This document shows positions 60,453 through 64,000 of a stretch of DNA of 64,000 nucleotides, piece after piece (the stretch's first letter is position 1; each line of letters opens with the position of its first letter). Source of the stretch: Nocardia sienata NBRC 100364 (GTDB lineage Bacteria; Actinomycetota; Actinomycetes; Mycobacteriales; Mycobacteriaceae); contig NZ_BDBX01000003.1 of NCBI RefSeq assembly GCF_001613205.1, positions 124,001 through 188,000 of the forward strand, given 5' to 3'. A program made the translations under genes and the position numbers. The notes beneath the pieces were generated by a model, which was not told the origin of the DNA, made no database searches, and saw only the letters and a program-made list of their open reading frames with translations.

Positions 60453-61508
60453 ATGCCAACTCAGGAAGCGGTCCGAGCCGAAGAGACTTTGATCCACGTG
60501 CTCTGGATCAATGCCGGTCTCAGTTGCGACGGCGATTCGGTGGCGTTGACCGCCGCCACCCAGCCCAGTGTCGAGGAAATCGCCCTCGGCGCCCTCCCCG
60601 GTCTTCCGAAAGTCGCGGTGCACTGGCCGCTCATCGATTTCGAGTGCGGTCCCAATGGTGGCGCCGACGATTTCCTCGAATGGTTCTTCCGGGCAGACCG
60701 TGGCGAAATCGACCCGTTCGTGCTGGTCGTGGAGGGGTCGATACCGAACGAACAATTGCACGAGGAGGGGTACTGGTGCGGATTCGGCAACGATCCCGCC
60801 ACCGGCCAGCCCCTGACGACCAGCGAATGGCTGGACCGTCTCGCCCCGAAGGCCACGGCCATCGTGGCGGCCGGCACCTGCGCGACCTACGGCGGCATCC
60901 ACGCCATGGCCGGTAATCCGACCGGTGCCATGGGTGTGCCCGACTATCTCGGCTGGGACTGGAAGAGCAAGGCGGGAATCCCGATCGTCTGCGTGCCCGG
61001 CTGCCCCATCCAGCCGGACAATATGTCGGAGACGCTCACCTATCTGCTCTACATGGCCACCGGTCAAGCTCCGATGATCCCGCTCGACGACGCGCTGCGC
61101 CCCAAGTGGCTGTTCGGCGCGACCGTGCACGAGGGTTGCGATCGTGCGGGCTACTACGAAGAGGGTGATTTCGCCACCGAGTACGGTTCCCCGAAATGCA
61201 TCGTGAAACTCGGGTGCTGGGGCCCGGTGGTCAAGTGCAATGTGCCCAAGCGCGGGTGGATCAACGGTGTGGGCGGCTGCCCGAACGTGGGCGGTATCTG
61301 CATCGGCTGCACCATGCCCGGCTTCCCCGACAAATTCATGCCTTTCATGGACGAGCCGCCCGGCGGGAAATTCTCCTCCGCCGCCTCGGGCCTTTACGGA
61401 TCGGTGGTCCGCAGCCTCCGCGGCATCACCGGTCGTACCGTCGACAAAGAGCCACGCTGGCGGCACCGGGGCGAAAAGCTCGAGACCGGCGCGACCCGAA
61501 CCTGGTAG
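60453..61508 (+). CDS. hhyS: Actinobacterial-type (group 1h) [NiFe] hydrogenase small subunit
   Basis: A 351-aa electron-transfer subunit. LWINAGLSCDGDSVALTAATQPSVEEIA is the group 1h signature; C25 and D26/D28 occupy the place of the usual CxxC, in keeping with the Cys3Asp proximal cluster described for the Ralstonia homologue. Further cluster ligands are in GTCATYGGIHA, GCPIQPDN, HEGCDRAGYYEEGDF and GCWGPVVKCN...GCPNVGGICIGCTMPGFPDKFMPF. No Tat signal, so it is cytosolic or membrane-associated from inside. ATG at 60453 has GGAAGG upstream. Confidence 0.95.
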   Translation: MPTQEAVRAEETLIHVLWINAGLSCDGDSVALTAATQPSVEEIALGALPGLPKVAVHWPLIDFECGPNGGADDFLEWFFRADRGEIDPFVLVVEGSIPNEQLHEEGYWCGFGNDPATGQPLTTSEWLDRLAPKATAIVAAGTCATYGGIHAMAGNPTGAMGVPDYLGWDWKSKAGIPIVCVPGCPIQPDNMSETLTYLLYMATGQAPMIPLDDALRPKWLFGATVHEGCDRAGYYEEGDFATEYGSPKCIVKLGCWGPVVKCNVPKRGWINGVGGCPNVGGICIGCTMPGFPDKFMPFMDEPPGGKFSSAASGLYGSVVRSLRGITGRTVDKEPRWRHRGEKLETGATRTW

Positions 61509-61521
61509 GAGGGATCCGGCG

Positions 61522-63318
61522 ATGACACAGATCATCCCCGAGCCGTCACATCGGACGATCGAACCGGACAGCCTCGTCGAGATGGCGTGGGATCCGATCA
61601 CCCGCATCGTCGGCAGTCTCGGGATCTACACCAAAATCGATTTCGACAACAGCGAAGTCGTGGAGTGCCACAGCACCTCGTCGATATTCCGCGGCTACTC
61701 GGTGTTCATGCGCGGTAAGGACCCACGCGACGCCCATTTCATCACCAGCCGTATCTGCGGTATCTGCGGCGACAACCACGCGACCTGCTCCTGCTACTGC
61801 CAGAACATGGCCTACGGCGTGCAGCCGCCACATCTGGGCGAGTGGATCGTGAACCTCGGTGAGGCGGCCGAATACATGTTCGACCACAACATCTTCCAGG
61901 AGAACCTGGTCGGTGTGGACTTCTGCGAGAAGATGGTCGCCGAGACCAATCCCGGCGTGCTCGCGGTGGCCGAGCGGACCGACGCCCCGCACGCTCAGGC
62001 ACACGGCTACCGCACGATCGCCGACATCATGCGGGCGCTGAACCCCTTCACCGGGGAGTTCTACCGGGAAGCCCTGCAGGTGAGCCGGTACACCCGCGAG
62101 ATGTTCTGCCTGATGGAGGGCAGGCATGTGCACCCGTCGACGCTGTACCCGGGCGGGCCGGGCACCACGGCGACGGTCCAGCTGATGACCGACTACATGA
62201 CCAGGCTGATGCGCTACGTCGAGTTCATGAAGAAGGTCGTGCCGATGCACGACGATCTGTTCGACTTCTTCTACGACGCGATACCCGGCTACGACAAGGT
62301 GGGTCTGCGGCGCACACTGCTGGGCTGCTGGGGCTCGTTCCAGGATCCCGAGTTCTGCAACTTCTCCTACGCGGATATGGAGGACTGGGGTCGCAAGATG
62401 TTCGTCACCCCGGGCGTGGTGGTCGACGGCAAGCTGCTCACGACCTCCCTGGTGGATATCAATCTGGGCCTGCGGATCCTGCTGGGCAGTTCGTACTACG
62501 AGGACTGGACCGACCAGGAGACGTTCGTGGCCACCGACCCGCTGGGAAACCCGGTGGACCGGCGGCACCCCTGGAACCAGCACACCAATCCCCGGCCGCA
62601 GAAACGCGACCTGGAGGACAAGTACAGCTGGGTCATGTCGCCGCGCTGGTTCGACGGCAGCGACCACCTGGCCCTGGACACCGGCGGCGGGCCGCTGGCA
62701 CGGCTGTGGTCGACAGCGCTGGCCGAGCTGGTCGATATCGGATACGTGAAGTCCACCGGCCACAGCGTGCAGATCAACCTGCCCAAGACCGCGCTCGCGG
62801 GCCCGGTCACCCTGGAATGGAAGATCCCCGCGCACGGCAGCAACACCATCGAACGTGACCGCGCCCGGACCTACTTCCAGGCCTACGCCGCGGCCTGCGC
62901 GCTGCACTTCGCGGAGAAGGCGCTCGCGGAGATACGGGCCGGGCACACCAAGACCTGGGAGGAGTTCCAGGTGCCCGACGAGGGCATCGGTTGCGGCTTC
63001 ACCGAGGCGGTGCGCGGTGTGCTCTCCCACCACATGGTGATCCGGGACGGGAAGATCGCGAATTACCACCCGTATCCGCCCACCCCGTGGAACGCCAGTC
63101 CGCGCGACAGCTACGGCACCCCGGGTCCGTACGAGGACGCGGTGCAGGGCCAGCCGATCTTCGAGGAGAACGACCGCGAGCACTTCAAGGGCATCGACAT
63201 CATGCGCACCGTCCGCAGTTTCGATCCCTGCCTGCCGTGCGGTGTGCACATGTACCTCGGCAAGGGGCAGAGCCTGCGGAAACTGCATTCGCCGACGCAG
63301 ACGGCCACACCGGAGTGA
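61522..63318 (+). CDS. hhyL: Actinobacterial-type (group 1h) [NiFe] hydrogenase large subunit
   Basis: A 598-aa catalytic subunit that oxidises H2, down to atmospheric levels in characterised relatives. Nickel ligands: RICGIC (C79, C82) in the L1 motif and DPCLPCGVH (C570, C573) in the L2 motif. After H576 there are 22 residues, the tail removed by a maturation protease once nickel is inserted, so an HhyD-type protease should be encoded further on. ATG at 61522 follows GGAGGGATC. It is 13 nt downstream of hhyS. Confidence 0.96.
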   Translation: MTQIIPEPSHRTIEPDSLVEMAWDPITRIVGSLGIYTKIDFDNSEVVECHSTSSIFRGYSVFMRGKDPRDAHFITSRICGICGDNHATCSCYCQNMAYGVQPPHLGEWIVNLGEAAEYMFDHNIFQENLVGVDFCEKMVAETNPGVLAVAERTDAPHAQAHGYRTIADIMRALNPFTGEFYREALQVSRYTREMFCLMEGRHVHPSTLYPGGPGTTATVQLMTDYMTRLMRYVEFMKKVVPMHDDLFDFFYDAIPGYDKVGLRRTLLGCWGSFQDPEFCNFSYADMEDWGRKMFVTPGVVVDGKLLTTSLVDINLGLRILLGSSYYEDWTDQETFVATDPLGNPVDRRHPWNQHTNPRPQKRDLEDKYSWVMSPRWFDGSDHLALDTGGGPLARLWSTALAELVDIGYVKSTGHSVQINLPKTALAGPVTLEWKIPAHGSNTIERDRARTYFQAYAAACALHFAEKALAEIRAGHTKTWEEFQVPDEGIGCGFTEAVRGVLSHHMVIRDGKIANYHPYPPTPWNASPRDSYGTPGPYEDAVQGQPIFEENDREHFKGIDIMRTVRSFDPCLPCGVHMYLGKGQSLRKLHSPTQTATPE

Positions 63319-63345
63319 ATCCGGTACCGGCGACGGGAGAGTGAG

Positions 63346-64000
63346 GTGAACGCGGCCCCGCACGAACCGGGCGACACAGCACCTGACGGGCAGCGCTGGC
63401 GCGCGGCGGGCGACCGGATCGACACGCTGCTGGAGGCCAGTTCGGCGGGCGGCGCTGTCGCCCGGGAACGGGCCGAGGAACTGGTCCGCGAGGTGGCCGG
63501 GTTGTACGGCGCGGGGTTGGCCCGTGTGGTCGAACTGCTGGACCCGGCATCGGTCGAACTCCTGGCGCGCGATGATCTGGTCGCGAGCCTGCTGCTCGTG
63601 CACGGCCTGCACCCGCACGATGTCGAAGCCAGGGTGCGGACCGCACTCGACAGTGTGCGGCCGTATCTCGGTTCGCACGGCGGTGATGTCACCCTGGTCG
63701 GCCTCGTCGACGGGGTGGTCCGGCTGGAGCTGACCGGCAGTTGCCGCAGCTGCCCGTCTTCGTCGGTGACCTTGGAACTGGCCGTGGAGGACGCGATCCG
63801 CACCGCCGCGCCGGAGATCGAGGCCATCGAAGTCGTGGCCGCGCAACCGGAACCGGCGGGCTTGATCTCCACCGACTCGCTGTTCTCCCGGGTGCGCGCC
63901 GACGACCGTGCGGTGGGCAGCTGGGTGGCGGTTCCCGAACTGGCCGAACTCGTAGCCGGCGAAGTGGGTGGATTCGCCGTCGCCGGCCATCCGGTGCTGG
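63346..64000 (+). CDS. NifU-like [Fe-S] scaffold domain protein (partial, runs off right edge)
   Basis: At least 218 residues from GTG at 63346 with GGGAGAGTGAGG upstream. The middle is a NifU C-terminal-type domain: VRPYLGSHGGDVTLVGLVDGVVRLELTGSCRSCPSSSVTLE with the CxxC that holds a [4Fe-4S] cluster in Nfu proteins. N-terminal to it is a helical region. Such a gene follows hhySL in many actinobacteria and probably helps load or repair the hydrogenase clusters. Confidence 0.9.
   Translation, partial: MNAAPHEPGDTAPDGQRWRAAGDRIDTLLEASSAGGAVARERAEELVREVAGLYGAGLARVVELLDPASVELLARDDLVASLLLVHGLHPHDVEARVRTALDSVRPYLGSHGGDVTLVGLVDGVVRLELTGSCRSCPSSSVTLELAVEDAIRTAAPEIEAIEVVAAQPEPAGLISTDSLFSRVRADDRAVGSWVAVPELAELVAGEVGGFAVAGHPVL

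Noticed and set aside
61546..63990. 814-codon minus-strand frame opposite hhyL and the NifU-like gene
   Set aside because: Shadow of two genes whose metal-binding motifs are unambiguous.

Overview
The window is high-GC DNA with actinobacterial features: many GTG starts, 1-8 nt gene overlaps (ATGA, GTGA), a furA-katG pair, a mycolic-acid/cyclopropane-type methyltransferase, an actinobacterial-type [NiFe] hydrogenase, a DUF1206 protein, a CGNR zinc-finger protein and a very long single-chain acyl-CoA carboxylase. It reads as a Nocardia- or Rhodococcus-like soil actinomycete. The genus is an inference from gene content. There are no rRNA or tRNA genes, CRISPR arrays, insertion sequences or phage genes, so this looks like ordinary chromosome rich in catabolic and regulatory genes.

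Layout. 0-8 kb: a left-edge remnant of an alpha/beta hydrolase, a PhyH-type dioxygenase, a CFA/mycolic-type methyltransferase, a four-gene ABC exporter + DesK/NarL-type two-component operon, a nitronate monooxygenase and a MarR regulator. 8-18.5 kb: a secreted protein, an NTF2-fold protein, a crcB/fluC pair, a DapB-like dehydrogenase with a KshA-like Rieske oxygenase divergent from a TetR gene, a fatty-acid-hydroxylase membrane protein with its FCD regulator, a truncated flavin monooxygenase remnant, an acyl-CoA dehydrogenase and a DUF1206 membrane protein. 18.5-28 kb: a drug-type MFS exporter, a MerR regulator, an unannotated 47-codon ORF coupled to a cold-shock-domain gene, furA-katG, a kinase/NB-ARC/LuxR signalling protein and a DUF35 protein. 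28-29.2 kb: a gene-poor region holding a 32-codon acidic peptide gene with its own ribosome binding site and terminator. 29.2-34.3 kb: a complete D-galactonate operon (dgoK-dgoA-dgoD-transporter) with a divergent IclR regulator. 34.3-42.3 kb: single genes (DUF2165, O-methyltransferase, CGNR protein and zinc ribbon, HhH-GPD protein, FAD-Rieske fusion, SCO6745 family, VOC, APH-like, OsmC).

42.5-59 kb: a fused acyl-CoA carboxylase and an IclR gene on the minus strand, then a divergent run of ten genes (NTF2-fold, two SDRs, a flavoprotein dehydrogenase, an MHS transporter, hmgA, an unknown protein, fahA, scoA, scoB). The second half degrades homogentisate to fumarate and acetoacetate and activates the acetoacetate. 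The first half looks like an upstream funnel that oxidises an unknown, possibly alicyclic, acid. 59-64 kb: hypA-hypB-hhyS-hhyL and the start of a NifU-like gene, encoding an actinobacterial group 1h [NiFe] hydrogenase of the kind that scavenges atmospheric hydrogen. A perfect TGTGA-N6-TCACA box lies just before the structural genes.

Regulatory DNA is unusually legible. Perfect dyads sit in many of the divergent promoter regions, and strong hairpins, mostly without U-tracts, close several transcription units. The most novel-looking items are the 32-aa peptide gene, the unknown protein between hmgA and fahA where a maleylacetoacetate isomerase would be expected, the 47-codon ORF, and a pair of interleaved inverted repeats at 8803-8853.
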